This document shows, one piece after another, positions 8,769-17,786 of a DNA stretch of 64,000 nucleotides. The notes beneath the pieces were generated by a model. The model worked only from the letters and a program-made list of their open reading frames with translations, was not told the origin of the DNA and did no database searches. The stretch comes from Brotonthovivens ammoniilytica (GTDB lineage: Bacteria; Bacillota; Clostridia; Lachnospirales; Lachnospiraceae). A program made the translations under genes and the position numbers. How positions within the stretch are numbered: the stretch's first letter is position 1; each line of letters starts with the position of its first letter. The stretch is from positions 29,221 to 93,220 of the forward strand of contig NZ_JAOQJQ010000010.1 in assembly GCF_025566885.1 (NCBI RefSeq), read 5' to 3'.

Positions 8769-9893
8769 TTATTCAAAAGTATTTAGTTTATAAAGATTTC
8801 CATCTTCCGCAAAATTACTCATTTCATATAATACCAGGATATCCGTAATCTTATTTTCCCTGATATCTTTGCTTAATGACCCTCTGTAATATCTCATATC
8901 AACCATTATAATCTGGTCATAATCTTCCAGCAGATATGGAATCATGCTATTTGCAAAGGAATCTTTTACTACCATCAGACGTTTTCCGGTCCCGGCCGAT
9001 GTGTTAATTACCACTTCACCATAATTTCCTCCGAAAAATACTGCATATTTATCCTTTGTTTCCAGCTTCGAGTCATCATAAATACTGTCATATTCTTTTC
9101 CGTTATATTCCACTGATACAGACGGAAGATTCTGCGGAAGCTCAATGGTATCCGGTATAGCTGCAGAATCCAGTGCCTTAGAATATAAAGTCCCGTAAAA
9201 ATCCTTTGTAACCGCTGCTGCCTGGAAACTGTCAAAGTCTTTCACATTAAGTCCTTTTTTCTTACAATACTGCTGATAACCGATATAGGCACCCTGAGCA
9301 GTCCAGTGATGATCTGTCCGGTAATAGATATAATCTCCGGATGCAGCTTTTAACTCCGGACGGATATCAATAAATCCGTTTCCTTTCAGTATAGTTTCTG
9401 CCTGCTTATACATTCCATCAGAATTATAAAGCATAGCCCCCTGAGGAAGTTTATCACTTAACACCGTTCCCGGGGAGGGTACAATCATCACGGCAGAATC
9501 CAGGTCTTCATGTTTCTTAAGAAACTGTTTGACAAAATTAAGATTCTGATTATATCTTGTTGCTGAAATATCTGAATCTTCTATTTTTTCAAAGTAATAA
9601 TGATCTTTGCCAAGAAAAACACCGCCGATATCATCATAGCCCGCAGCTTTCTTTACTTTTGTAGCTGTTGCAGTCCAAAAATCTCTTTTCACAAACTGAT
9701 CGCTGAAATAATCCGTCAGTTCCTGCTGAAGCTCCCCGGAAAAGATTTTATCTACAGAAAACTTCGGCCGGGTCTGCAGGTATCGGTTTTCATTCTCAGA
9801 GTAAGATTTATCCGGCACTATCAGTATAAATAATCCTGGAAGCGCCAGAGCCGCAAAAACAATTATTATAAAAATCATTCTAATTTTTTTCAT
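8769..9893 (-). CDS. DHHW/AlgX-like SGNH-fold protein for O-acylation
   Basis: A 374-residue protein with one N-terminal membrane anchor (residues 4-24) and an extracellular domain. The motif YYRTDHHWTAQGAY near residue 198 is the DHHW signature of AlgX/AlgJ-like proteins. A late VVKDSFANSMIPYL supplies the serine block of this SGNH-type fold. Such proteins work with an MBOAT membrane acyltransferase to move acetyl groups onto exported polysaccharide or cell-wall polymers. The start is ATG 9893: GAGGT is eight bases upstream, and the earlier GTG overlaps it. It is the last gene of a three-gene operon with 9906-11318 and 11331-12866. The accepting polymer is unknown. Confidence 0.85.
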   Translation of the reverse strand: MKKIRMIFIIIVFAALALPGLFILIVPDKSYSENENRYLQTRPKFSVDKIFSGELQQELTDYFSDQFVKRDFWTATATKVKKAAGYDDIGGVFLGKDHYYFEKIEDSDISATRYNQNLNFVKQFLKKHEDLDSAVMIVPSPGTVLSDKLPQGAMLYNSDGMYKQAETILKGNGFIDIRPELKAASGDYIYYRTDHHWTAQGAYIGYQQYCKKKGLNVKDFDSFQAAAVTKDFYGTLYSKALDSAAIPDTIELPQNLPSVSVEYNGKEYDSIYDDSKLETKDKYAVFFGGNYGEVVINTSAGTGKRLMVVKDSFANSMIPYLLEDYDQIIMVDMRYYRGSLSKDIRENKITDILVLYEMSNFAEDGNLYKLNTFE

Positions 9894-9905
9894 CTGCCGC
9901 ACCTC

Positions 9906-11318
9906 TTAAAATCTAAAATATAAAAACGGATTATACGTATCCCCAACCAGGAAAGCCAGACTCAAAAAGAGTACTGCAAGGCAAAGTATATTCACTGCCA
10001 GCACGCGGTATTTTGCCTTTGCAAAAATTTTCTTTAGGCTAAGCCGCCACAAAATCTTCGGAATCCGGGTAGAACCAATTGCAAGAATTATAATTAATAT
10101 TATATGAGTACGCCAATAATAGCCGGATAATCCTCCGGCAGCACCGGTTCCGATACCAAACATTGCCTTAAAGAAATTGCCCATAACAGATAAATCTGTA
10201 TTGGCAAAAATCACCCAGCCCACAACAATCAGAAATACAGAATAAATATGCTGTATCACAGCCGGACATTTTTCCAGCAGTTTTAGCAGAAATAGCTTTT
10301 CTATCAATAAAATCACAAAGAAATACAGGCCCCACATAATAAAGTTCCAGCCTGCTCCGTGCCAGAAGCCTGTTAAAAACCATACAATAAACAGGTTGAC
10401 GATCTGCCTTCCTCTGCCTTTGCGGTTTCCTCCCAAAGGAATATACACATATTCTAAAAACCAGCTGCTCAAAGTAATATGCCATCTGCGCCAGAATTCC
10501 GTAATACTTTTAGACTGATAGGGATAGCGAAAGTTTTCCGGGAAATGGAACCCAAAAATCTGTCCAAGTCCCACCGCCATATCCGAATATCCGGAAAAAT
10601 CAAAATATATCTGAAAGGTATATGCCAAAGCCCCCATCCAGGCAAGGGATGTGCTAAGCTGTCCCATGGAAGAGATCTCCTCCCATACCATTCCGATCTG
10701 ATTGGCCAGCAGAACCTTTTTTCCAAGGCCCAAAAGAAAACGCTGTGCCCCTCTTACGATGAGATCCAGACTTGTCTTTCTGTCATGGATATCTTTTTCA
10801 ACATCACTGTACCGTACTATAGGTCCTGCAATAAGCTGGGGGAACATACTAATGTAAGTTGCAAAATCTAAAAGATTATGCTGAGTTTTTACTTTTCTCC
10901 GATACACATCAATGGTGTATGATAAAGTCTGAAATGTATAGAAAGAAATTCCGATAGGAAGCGCCAGCTGTAACAATCCAATGGCAGACCCCGTAAGCTC
11001 ATTTATATTGGAGATAAAGAAATCAGTATATTTGAAAAATCCTAAAATCCCCAGATTTACAACTACCGAAACCACAATTACCACTTTACGGGCACGAAAT
11101 CTTTCCCTGACATCAAACCATTCCAAAAGCAGTCCGTTTATATAATCAAATACTGTTGAAAACAGCATAATTAATATATAAACCGGTTCTCCCCAGGCAT
11201 AAAAAAATAAACTTGATATAAGCAAAATTAAATTCCGGAAGCGGCGGGGGCATATAAAATATGCCGCCATCACTACCGGAAGAAACATACATAGAAAAAT
11301 TATACTGCTAAAAACCAT
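9906..11318 (-). CDS. MBOAT-family membrane O-acyltransferase (AlgI/DltB-like)
   Basis: A 470-residue polytopic membrane protein of the MBOAT family. Motifs seen: QLIAGPIVRY near residue 160, FWRRWHITLSSWF near residue 288, and the catalytic-His block LTGFWHGAGWNF near residue 322. It probably passes acetyl (or another acyl) from a cytoplasmic donor across the membrane to an extracellular acceptor. It lies between two DHHW proteins with gaps of 12 bp on each side, so the three genes form one operon. The set resembles alginate-acetylation modules but lacks other alginate genes. Confidence 0.93.
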   Translation of the reverse strand: MVFSSIIFLCMFLPVVMAAYFICPRRFRNLILLISSLFFYAWGEPVYILIMLFSTVFDYINGLLLEWFDVRERFRARKVVIVVSVVVNLGILGFFKYTDFFISNINELTGSAIGLLQLALPIGISFYTFQTLSYTIDVYRRKVKTQHNLLDFATYISMFPQLIAGPIVRYSDVEKDIHDRKTSLDLIVRGAQRFLLGLGKKVLLANQIGMVWEEISSMGQLSTSLAWMGALAYTFQIYFDFSGYSDMAVGLGQIFGFHFPENFRYPYQSKSITEFWRRWHITLSSWFLEYVYIPLGGNRKGRGRQIVNLFIVWFLTGFWHGAGWNFIMWGLYFFVILLIEKLFLLKLLEKCPAVIQHIYSVFLIVVGWVIFANTDLSVMGNFFKAMFGIGTGAAGGLSGYYWRTHIILIIILAIGSTRIPKILWRLSLKKIFAKAKYRVLAVNILCLAVLFLSLAFLVGDTYNPFLYFRF

Positions 11319-11330
11319 GTTTTCTCTCCG

Positions 11331-12866
11331 CTATTTTATAACCTTTGCCAGCTTTCCAATCAGGAAATCGCTTCTGGTCATAGATATGTTATTTATAAAA
11401 ATCACGTCTCCCGCCTTTTTCTCCTTCGCAAAGGATGCAACATCCCCGTTCCAGTAACGGTAATCAATGACATATATGGTCTGGTAATGATCTACCAGAA
11501 AAGGAATAAACGCATTTCCAAAGGACTCTTTTACTACTACACAGGAGGAGCCATCTGTAATATCGCTGTTTTTAATGACAGTCATGGGATTATCCCCGGC
11601 AATAAATGTACTGTATTTTAAAGATGCACCATAATCACTGACATCATGAATTACATCCCAGGTATACTTCTGTCCGTCCTGTGCAGTTACATCCAAGGAT
11701 GCTTTACCTTTGGGCAGATAAGCCTTGATAGTATCCGGGGTATTTCCAAGAGCCTTGCTGTTTTTTGTATCTTTGTAAAAGGAACCTAAAAATCCACTGT
11801 ACTCTACTGTTTTATAATCTGCTAAGGCATTGGGCTTTATGCCTTTCTCATTACAGAACTGCTCGTATGCATAATATGCTCCCAAAGCGGTCCAGTGATG
11901 GTCCGTTCGAAAGTAAATGTACTCTGTTCTGTGTTTCATAAGATTATCATATAAATCCACCGATTTTACAGACGCTCCCATGAAGCCATGTATTTTATCC
12001 AGCGCCTCAGCCTGATCGCTGCTGCTGATCTTATCTTTCAGATTATCCGGGAACGTAATCCCCACACTGGTGGGTGGAATTAAATCATAGACCGTTGATA
12101 CGCCTTTTAACTTGTCCGCAGCTTTTGTTACCAGGGACGCGTAATTCTTAGCTGCATTTTCATGGTAATTATAAATTTCAAATCCCTGATTTCCTACCGC
12201 TGCCACTCCGCCATATTTTTTTACACTGTCATTACTCTCAATTTTATCATAATCCGGTTCCGGGGTCTTATCAGTTTCCCCGGAATCCGAACCGGAATCA
12301 GATGTTTTATCTTCTACATCTGCTGATGTTCCATCAGAACTGTTCGTTTTTTTTTTGCTGTCAGTATCTGCCTTAGCCTGCTTGCCCTCACCATTTAAAT
12401 ATTTCTCAATAATCTGTTTTGCAGTATCCGAATCATCGGAAATACACAGCACTACATATTTATCCTGATCAACAAGAACAGCATTTTCCGCTTTAGCAGC
12501 TTCTTCCGGAATATAATCCTCAAAAGAAGAGGTAATATCCTTTAAATGTGTCTCTGCCGCACTTTTATTTTCTTCTGTGGAAGAAGAGTCCTTACCTGTC
12601 AGAATCAGAATCTCATCTGATTTACTGCCATCCTCTCCCATATACAGTTCCACATTTGTATCCTTCGCTGCCGCCACCATATAAGATGCTGTGGATGCAT
12701 CCGCCTCTTTTAAAGTGCCTTCAAAAATTCCACTGTCCTGCAGCTCCTGGGCAAGACTTTTTGTATCCATCTCCACACTTTCTTTTTTGCCGCATCCTGC
12801 TGCCAGTCCAACGCATGATACAGCCAGAAGTGTAACACCAAATACTTTTCCTACTTGTTTTGTCAT
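11331..12866 (-). CDS. DHHW-family lipoprotein with a variable N-terminal domain
   Basis: A 511-residue predicted lipoprotein: the signal peptide ends VSCVGLAAGC, giving a lipobox Cys near residue 25. Residues 30-150 form an extra domain, followed by an acidic Ser/Thr/Asp-rich linker (about 170-210). The C-terminal domain carries YFRTDHHWTALGAYYAYEQF near residue 318 and VVKESFGNAFIPFLVDHYQ near residue 455, both also found in the protein at 8769-9893. It is the first gene of the operon, with AGAGGA before ATG 12866. Two different DHHW proteins served by one MBOAT suggest a division of labour, for example one holding substrate and one transferring. Confidence 0.82.
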   Translation of the reverse strand: MTKQVGKVFGVTLLAVSCVGLAAGCGKKESVEMDTKSLAQELQDSGIFEGTLKEADASTASYMVAAAKDTNVELYMGEDGSKSDEILILTGKDSSSTEENKSAAETHLKDITSSFEDYIPEEAAKAENAVLVDQDKYVVLCISDDSDTAKQIIEKYLNGEGKQAKADTDSKKKTNSSDGTSADVEDKTSDSGSDSGETDKTPEPDYDKIESNDSVKKYGGVAAVGNQGFEIYNYHENAAKNYASLVTKAADKLKGVSTVYDLIPPTSVGITFPDNLKDKISSSDQAEALDKIHGFMGASVKSVDLYDNLMKHRTEYIYFRTDHHWTALGAYYAYEQFCNEKGIKPNALADYKTVEYSGFLGSFYKDTKNSKALGNTPDTIKAYLPKGKASLDVTAQDGQKYTWDVIHDVSDYGASLKYSTFIAGDNPMTVIKNSDITDGSSCVVVKESFGNAFIPFLVDHYQTIYVIDYRYWNGDVASFAKEKKAGDVIFINNISMTRSDFLIGKLAKVIK

Positions 12867-13074
12867 AGCTTGTTCCTCTTATACTTTTCTTTTATTGTAA
12901 TGCTTTTCTTTAACAATTAGACCACAAAAAAAAGTAAAAAGTTTCATTTTCTACCAACTTCTCCATGATTTAATAATACTTTAAAACAATTGTAATATTT
13001 CTTCAACGCATTTATATTATGCTGCAAAAACTTTCTTTTTATTACCTGTCACTTATCTTACAGCAGGTATATTT

Positions 13075-14676
13075 TTATTTTTCCCACTTATCACATAATG
13101 AATTAATCTGATCCGCAAACTGGCTGAGTTCTTTATTGGGACGCCCTTCATTTTTGTGAATCACAGCCATAAGACGCTGACCTGCCGCCAGAAGTCTTGC
13201 AAAAATATTGGAAGATGCTTTTGATGCTGATCTTTTTTTACCGGCGGCTTTTCTGCTGCCCGCCGCAATACACACATTACGATTCAGATCATAGCTGTCG
13301 CCGCTGTACGGCGCTGTACATTCACATCCGGTAACCTCGTGCAGATGTTTTGCGAACTCGTCACAAACACTGTCCTCTCCATGAACCACAAAAATACGCT
13401 CCGGCAGTTTGCTCATGCTCTGAACCCATGAAGTCAGATGGTTCCGGTCTGCGTGGCCGCTGATTCCCGGAAGATTTACAATATCCGCACAGACATGAAT
13501 CATTTCGCCAAACAGCTTCACCTCTTTCGCCCCGTTTAACAGATGAAAGCCCAATGTCCCTGGCACCTGATAGCCAACAAAAAGAATCGTACACTCTGGA
13601 CGCCAGAGATTATGTTTTAAATGATGGCGGATCCGTCCGGCCTCACACATTCCGGAAGCAGAAATAATCACAATAGGTTTCTTTACAAAATTTATCATCT
13701 TGGACTCATCACTGGATACGGATTTTTTCAATCCCGAAAACTGAATCGGGTTAATACCTTTGGCAATCATCTCTTTTGCATCACTGCCAAAACATGTTTC
13801 TGTATTTTTATTGAATATATTCGTCGCCTCCACTGCCAGGGGACTATCTACATATACTTCAAAGTCTGAAAATTCCGGCAGCATCCCCTCTGATTTAATT
13901 CTTCTGATATGATACAGCATTTCCTGGGTTCTTCCCACCGAAAATGCCGGGATCACAAGATTTCCGCCTCTTGAAAATGTCTTTTTCATAAGTGCGGCCA
14001 GCTCTAGAGCATAATCCGGAGGAACTGAGTGTACTTTGTCTCCATACGTAGACTCTATAATCAGATAATCTGCCTCATCCGGCATCATAGGATCCCTCAG
14101 TAATGGTCTGTTCCCGTTACCCAGATCTCCCGAAAAAATCAGCTTAATTTCTTCTCCTTCCTCCCTCAGCCAGATCTCTATGAAGGCTGAGCCCAGAAGA
14201 TGTCCCGCGTCCTGGAATCGAATTGTAATTTCATCGCAGACAGCAATCTTTTCCCCGTATTCACATGGAACAAAGTGCGTAAGCACCCCCTGGGCATCAT
14301 TCATATCATACATAGGAACAACTTCCGGTTTTCCTGCCCGGCGGGCTTTTCTGTTTTTCCACTCTGCTTCAAACATCTGTATATGCGCACTGTCCTTTAA
14401 CATAATATCGCACAGCTGAGAGGTAGCCGTAGTTGCAAAAATCTGCCCCCGAAATCCCCGGGCATATAATAGCGGCAGTAATCCGGAATGATCAATGTGA
14501 GCATGGGTGATAAATACATAAGCAATATCCGCGGCATTTACCGGAATTTCCTGATTCTCGTAAATATCCGGTCCCTGCTCCATCCCACAGTCTATTAAAA
14601 TATGCTTATCACCGGCCTGTAAATAATGACAGCTTCCTGTTACCTCATGAGCCGCGCCAAGAAACTCTATTTTCAT
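13075..14676 (-). CDS. metallo-beta-lactamase/beta-CASP ribonuclease-like protein
   Basis: A 533-residue cytoplasmic protein. The metallo-beta-lactamase motif ITHAHIDHSGLLP is near residue 57, with further metal ligands in AGHLLGSAFIE and SGDLGN. The beta-CASP segment (about 240-370) is followed by an RNA-specificity block containing SASGMCEAGRI, VGYQVPGTLG and SGHADRN. This architecture is that of bacterial YsiA-like or CPSF-like nucleases, which act on RNA. A Lys/Arg/Ser-rich segment and about 50 extra residues extend the C-terminus beyond the usual 460-residue length. It is monocistronic, with no functional cue from neighbours. Confidence 0.88.
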   Translation of the reverse strand: MKIEFLGAAHEVTGSCHYLQAGDKHILIDCGMEQGPDIYENQEIPVNAADIAYVFITHAHIDHSGLLPLLYARGFRGQIFATTATSQLCDIMLKDSAHIQMFEAEWKNRKARRAGKPEVVPMYDMNDAQGVLTHFVPCEYGEKIAVCDEITIRFQDAGHLLGSAFIEIWLREEGEEIKLIFSGDLGNGNRPLLRDPMMPDEADYLIIESTYGDKVHSVPPDYALELAALMKKTFSRGGNLVIPAFSVGRTQEMLYHIRRIKSEGMLPEFSDFEVYVDSPLAVEATNIFNKNTETCFGSDAKEMIAKGINPIQFSGLKKSVSSDESKMINFVKKPIVIISASGMCEAGRIRHHLKHNLWRPECTILFVGYQVPGTLGFHLLNGAKEVKLFGEMIHVCADIVNLPGISGHADRNHLTSWVQSMSKLPERIFVVHGEDSVCDEFAKHLHEVTGCECTAPYSGDSYDLNRNVCIAAGSRKAAGKKRSASKASSNIFARLLAAGQRLMAVIHKNEGRPNKELSQFADQINSLCDKWEK

Positions 14677-14759
14677 AAAAAATCCCCCTTTCCATAATAG
14701 GTTGTTATCTGAAATTATTATACTATATCAGCCGCGTAAATATGGTCCCTTTCGTAAAT

Positions 14760-17417
14760 TTATTTTAAAATAGGCACTTTTGTAATCCGCCGCCCAAAGG
14801 CCTTTGAAACTGCATTCATCACTGCCGGCGCAGACGGAACTGTTGCTACCTCCGAAATTCCTTTTGCTCCAAAAGGTCCTTCCTCCTCCGGGTCTTCAAT
14901 GAGAATGATATCATAACGAGGCGTATCTTCTATTTTAGGAAGCCCTAGCTGCCCAAACATTTTCTGAACAGGGTATCCCCGCTCCACTTCGTAACACTCA
15001 CTTAAAGCGTATCCAATCCCCATAGAGCAGCTGCCCTCAATCTGACCCTCAATGATATGTGGATTGATGGCTCTCCCCACGTCATGGGCAGCGATCATGT
15101 GCCTTACTTTCACTGTCTTTTCTGATATTTTTTCCAAAATCACAGCCTGAGCGGTATACGCATAAGTCGGATAATTTCTGTATGCATCTCCTTTTATCTG
15201 CCGTGCCTTTCGGTCAGTAAGAGCATATGTCTCAGGCGCCTGATACTGGTATTGCGCGGATACTGCCAATCCTGGCTTCCAGTCTTTCTGAATCAAAAGC
15301 CTGCACGCCTCTACAACCGCTCTGCCGCTGTTTAACGTCTGACGCTCACTGACCGCTCCGTAATGCTTGTGCGTCCTTTTAGTATCTCCGTTTATCAGAT
15401 CTATATCATCTGGACTGCAGATAAGCACCTCACATGCAAGCTGCTTCATAGCCGTACGAAATCCCTGCCCCATATCAATTCCGGTAACCGCAAGAAGGTA
15501 TCTGCCTGTTTCTAGGCGTGTGATCTTAGCACCCCCGTCGTCAACGGCTCCTTTGCCAACACCTACATTTTTATATCCACAGGCTGCCCCCATAAAAAAC
15601 TTTCTGTCCGGCCAGTTTTTCTGATATTCTTCCAGCAGTTTTAGGGTCTTAACTTTACAGGCTGCTATGGCATCCTCCATACCCACGCTTTCTTTCAGTA
15701 CCTGACCGGAAAAAGTCCGATCTCCCGGTTTTAATGCATTTTTCATACGGATATCAAAAACATCTATACCAAGTCTTTTGGCAGCTTCATCAAGAACAGA
15801 CTCCATGCTGTTGGCTGCCTGATTAATTCCAAAACCTCTAAAGGCACCTCCCGGCGCATTGTTTGTCCGACAGGCCGTTCCTGAAGCTCTGCCGTTTAAA
15901 ATCCGGTAAGGTCCACCGGCAAAAATAAGAGACTGTTCTAAAACTCCAGGTGTCAGCCCCATATATGGACCTCCGTCTGATGTAAGCCTTGCATCCAGAT
16001 AACAGATTGTTCCGTCCTTGTAAAATCCTGCTTCATATTCTGTATGATATGCATGCCTTTTATTTGTCATACCCATAGATTCTTCTCTTGATAAAGTAAT
16101 CCTTACAGAATGCTTTAAAACATATGCAGCTACTGCTGCCGCAGGCTCTATCACCGGATCGCATTTGCTGCCAAAGCCTCCTCCCAGAGGCGTTGCAGTT
16201 ACCCGGACCTGTTCGGACGAAAGATTTAGTATTTTAGCGATCATGCCCTGCAGCTCAAAAGGAGACTGAGTACATGTATATACATGAATCATTTCATCTG
16301 TATAAACTGCTGCTGCCGCTTCCGGCTCCATACAGGCATGTTCTACAAAAGGCATATCAAAAGAATTTTTCACTACAATAATTCCCTTTTCCTTCTTAGC
16401 TCTTTCCACATCTCCGGTTTCATGAGACATTCTCGCATAAATCTGACCACAGGCAGCTGCCTCATCCATGGAAAACACTCCAGGCAGCTCTTCAATATCA
16501 GGATGAACCTGGCTGGCTGCCGCTCTGGCATGCTCAGGTGTATCTGCCACAACAAGAGCCACGGCATCATAACAAAAACGTACCTTATCCTTACAGAAAA
16601 CAGGCTGGTCCATTTCAATTGCCCCGTATCCGTTAAATCCCGGAACATCTTTAGCCGTCAGAACCTTTATAACACCCGGAAGGCTCTGCACCTTTCGGCA
16701 GTCTATATTTCTGATTCTTCCACAGGGCACGCCCGAAAATACAAAGGCTCCATAATAACAATCCGCTATTTCCAGGTCGTCCGCATAAATCAGCGTCCCA
16801 TTTGTTTTTTTGATGCCGTCGGTATCCCAGACTGCCTGTCCCACTATATGTTTTGGAACCCATTCCATCCTGGCCCCGTACCTGCCTTTTAAAAAACAGG
16901 TTCTCTCAAGATCTTCTAAATCATTGTCCTGGTTTTCTTCCGGATACAACATTTCTGCCGCCCGTTTGACTGCTTTTATAATTTTTACATAACCGGTGCA
17001 CCGACAGTAATTATGCTTTAGTCCGGCGCATATTTCATCAAAAGAAGGATGATGGCAGCCATCAAGCAGTGCCTTTACTGCCAGCAGCATTCCCGGTGTG
17101 CAGAAACCACACTGCACAGCCCCCACATCTAAAAAGGCCCTGGCAATGGGATGAATCCCCTCCGGATATTGTTTGCCTTCTTCTTCTAGTCCCTCTATGG
17201 TCAGGATTTCACAGTTGGCTATCTGTTCCATCCTGGTAATACAGGAACGGCGGGGTACACCGTTAATCAGAACGGTGCATGCCCCGCAATGCCCTGTAGA
17301 GCACCCTTCCTTTGTTCCTTTTAAACAGGCGGTTCTCCGCAGGTACCAAAGCAGCGTATGCTTCGGAGCAATATCAGCATGTATCTCCTTATGATTTAAT
17401 TTAAATGTCAGCTTCAT
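14760..17417 (-). CDS. fused 2Fe-2S/molybdopterin xanthine dehydrogenase (Se-dependent type)
   Basis: An 885-residue oxidoreductase combining two parts of the xanthine dehydrogenase family. Residues 1-155 hold both 2Fe-2S clusters (Cys in GCSTGHCGACTVLING, then CGFCTPG and CRCTGY). The rest is the molybdenum-cofactor domain with GGGFGSKCD, AFRGFGINQA and the terminal GPFGAKGISEVAT region that carries the active-site Glu. There is no FAD domain, so electrons must leave to another carrier. This fused FAD-less layout matches the selenium-dependent xanthine dehydrogenase group. The start ATG 17417 follows AAGGGTGAG; an earlier ATG at 17444 is less well placed. It diverges from a DUF3311/symporter pair. 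Confidence 0.82.
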   Translation of the reverse strand: MKLTFKLNHKEIHADIAPKHTLLWYLRRTACLKGTKEGCSTGHCGACTVLINGVPRRSCITRMEQIANCEILTIEGLEEEGKQYPEGIHPIARAFLDVGAVQCGFCTPGMLLAVKALLDGCHHPSFDEICAGLKHNYCRCTGYVKIIKAVKRAAEMLYPEENQDNDLEDLERTCFLKGRYGARMEWVPKHIVGQAVWDTDGIKKTNGTLIYADDLEIADCYYGAFVFSGVPCGRIRNIDCRKVQSLPGVIKVLTAKDVPGFNGYGAIEMDQPVFCKDKVRFCYDAVALVVADTPEHARAAASQVHPDIEELPGVFSMDEAAACGQIYARMSHETGDVERAKKEKGIIVVKNSFDMPFVEHACMEPEAAAAVYTDEMIHVYTCTQSPFELQGMIAKILNLSSEQVRVTATPLGGGFGSKCDPVIEPAAAVAAYVLKHSVRITLSREESMGMTNKRHAYHTEYEAGFYKDGTICYLDARLTSDGGPYMGLTPGVLEQSLIFAGGPYRILNGRASGTACRTNNAPGGAFRGFGINQAANSMESVLDEAAKRLGIDVFDIRMKNALKPGDRTFSGQVLKESVGMEDAIAACKVKTLKLLEEYQKNWPDRKFFMGAACGYKNVGVGKGAVDDGGAKITRLETGRYLLAVTGIDMGQGFRTAMKQLACEVLICSPDDIDLINGDTKRTHKHYGAVSERQTLNSGRAVVEACRLLIQKDWKPGLAVSAQYQYQAPETYALTDRKARQIKGDAYRNYPTYAYTAQAVILEKISEKTVKVRHMIAAHDVGRAINPHIIEGQIEGSCSMGIGYALSECYEVERGYPVQKMFGQLGLPKIEDTPRYDIILIEDPEEEGPFGAKGISEVATVPSAPAVMNAVSKAFGRRITKVPILK

Positions 17418-17491
17418 GCACTCACCCTTTATTTCCATTCTCAAAACTATCCTGCATTTACCCCCGCAGCAGTCTGAGAATTAATTTTCTC

Positions 17492-17545
17492 TTGCACATT
17501 TATGATATGTTGTTATAATAAACATGTCAACTGACAAGACAGTTG
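17492..17545 (+). promoter_or_regulatory. promoter and nested dyad operator upstream of the symporter pair
   Basis: -35 TTGCAC (17492-17497) and -10 TATAAT (17514-17519) are 16 bp apart. Directly after the -10 lie two overlapping dyads: TGTCA-AC-TGACA at 17525-17536 and CAACTG-N6-CAGTTG at 17528-17545. A repressor bound here would cover the transcription start. No regulator gene for it is found nearby. Confidence 0.55.
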
Positions 17546-17572
17546 TAAATACATTTTAAGGGAGATCATTTT

Positions 17573-17782
17573 ATGAAACTGAAAAGAGCTGAAAAAATCT
17601 GGCTGATCTCAGTCATTATTTTTTTCTTTTTATATAATCTGCCGTTTTTCCCGGCTTATTATCATCCGAAAGCAACAATTATACATATGATCCTGACTAT
17701 TATTCCACTGTGGACCGTGGTTTATTTTGGTCTGTTTAAAATGTGCCGAATCTTTAAATTAAAGAAAAAAGAGGGGGAATAA
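17573..17782 (+). CDS. DUF3311-type small membrane protein
   Basis: A 69-residue protein with two hydrophobic helices (about 10-29 and 38-58) and a basic C-terminal tail. Size, the two-helix layout and location four bases before a sodium:solute symporter gene match the DUF3311 family, small subunits that accompany SSS carriers. GGGAG lies upstream of ATG 17573. Its task in the carrier is unknown. Confidence 0.75.
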   Translation: MKLKRAEKIWLISVIIFFFLYNLPFFPAYYHPKATIIHMILTIIPLWTVVYFGLFKMCRIFKLKKKEGE

Positions 17783-17786
17783 CTAC

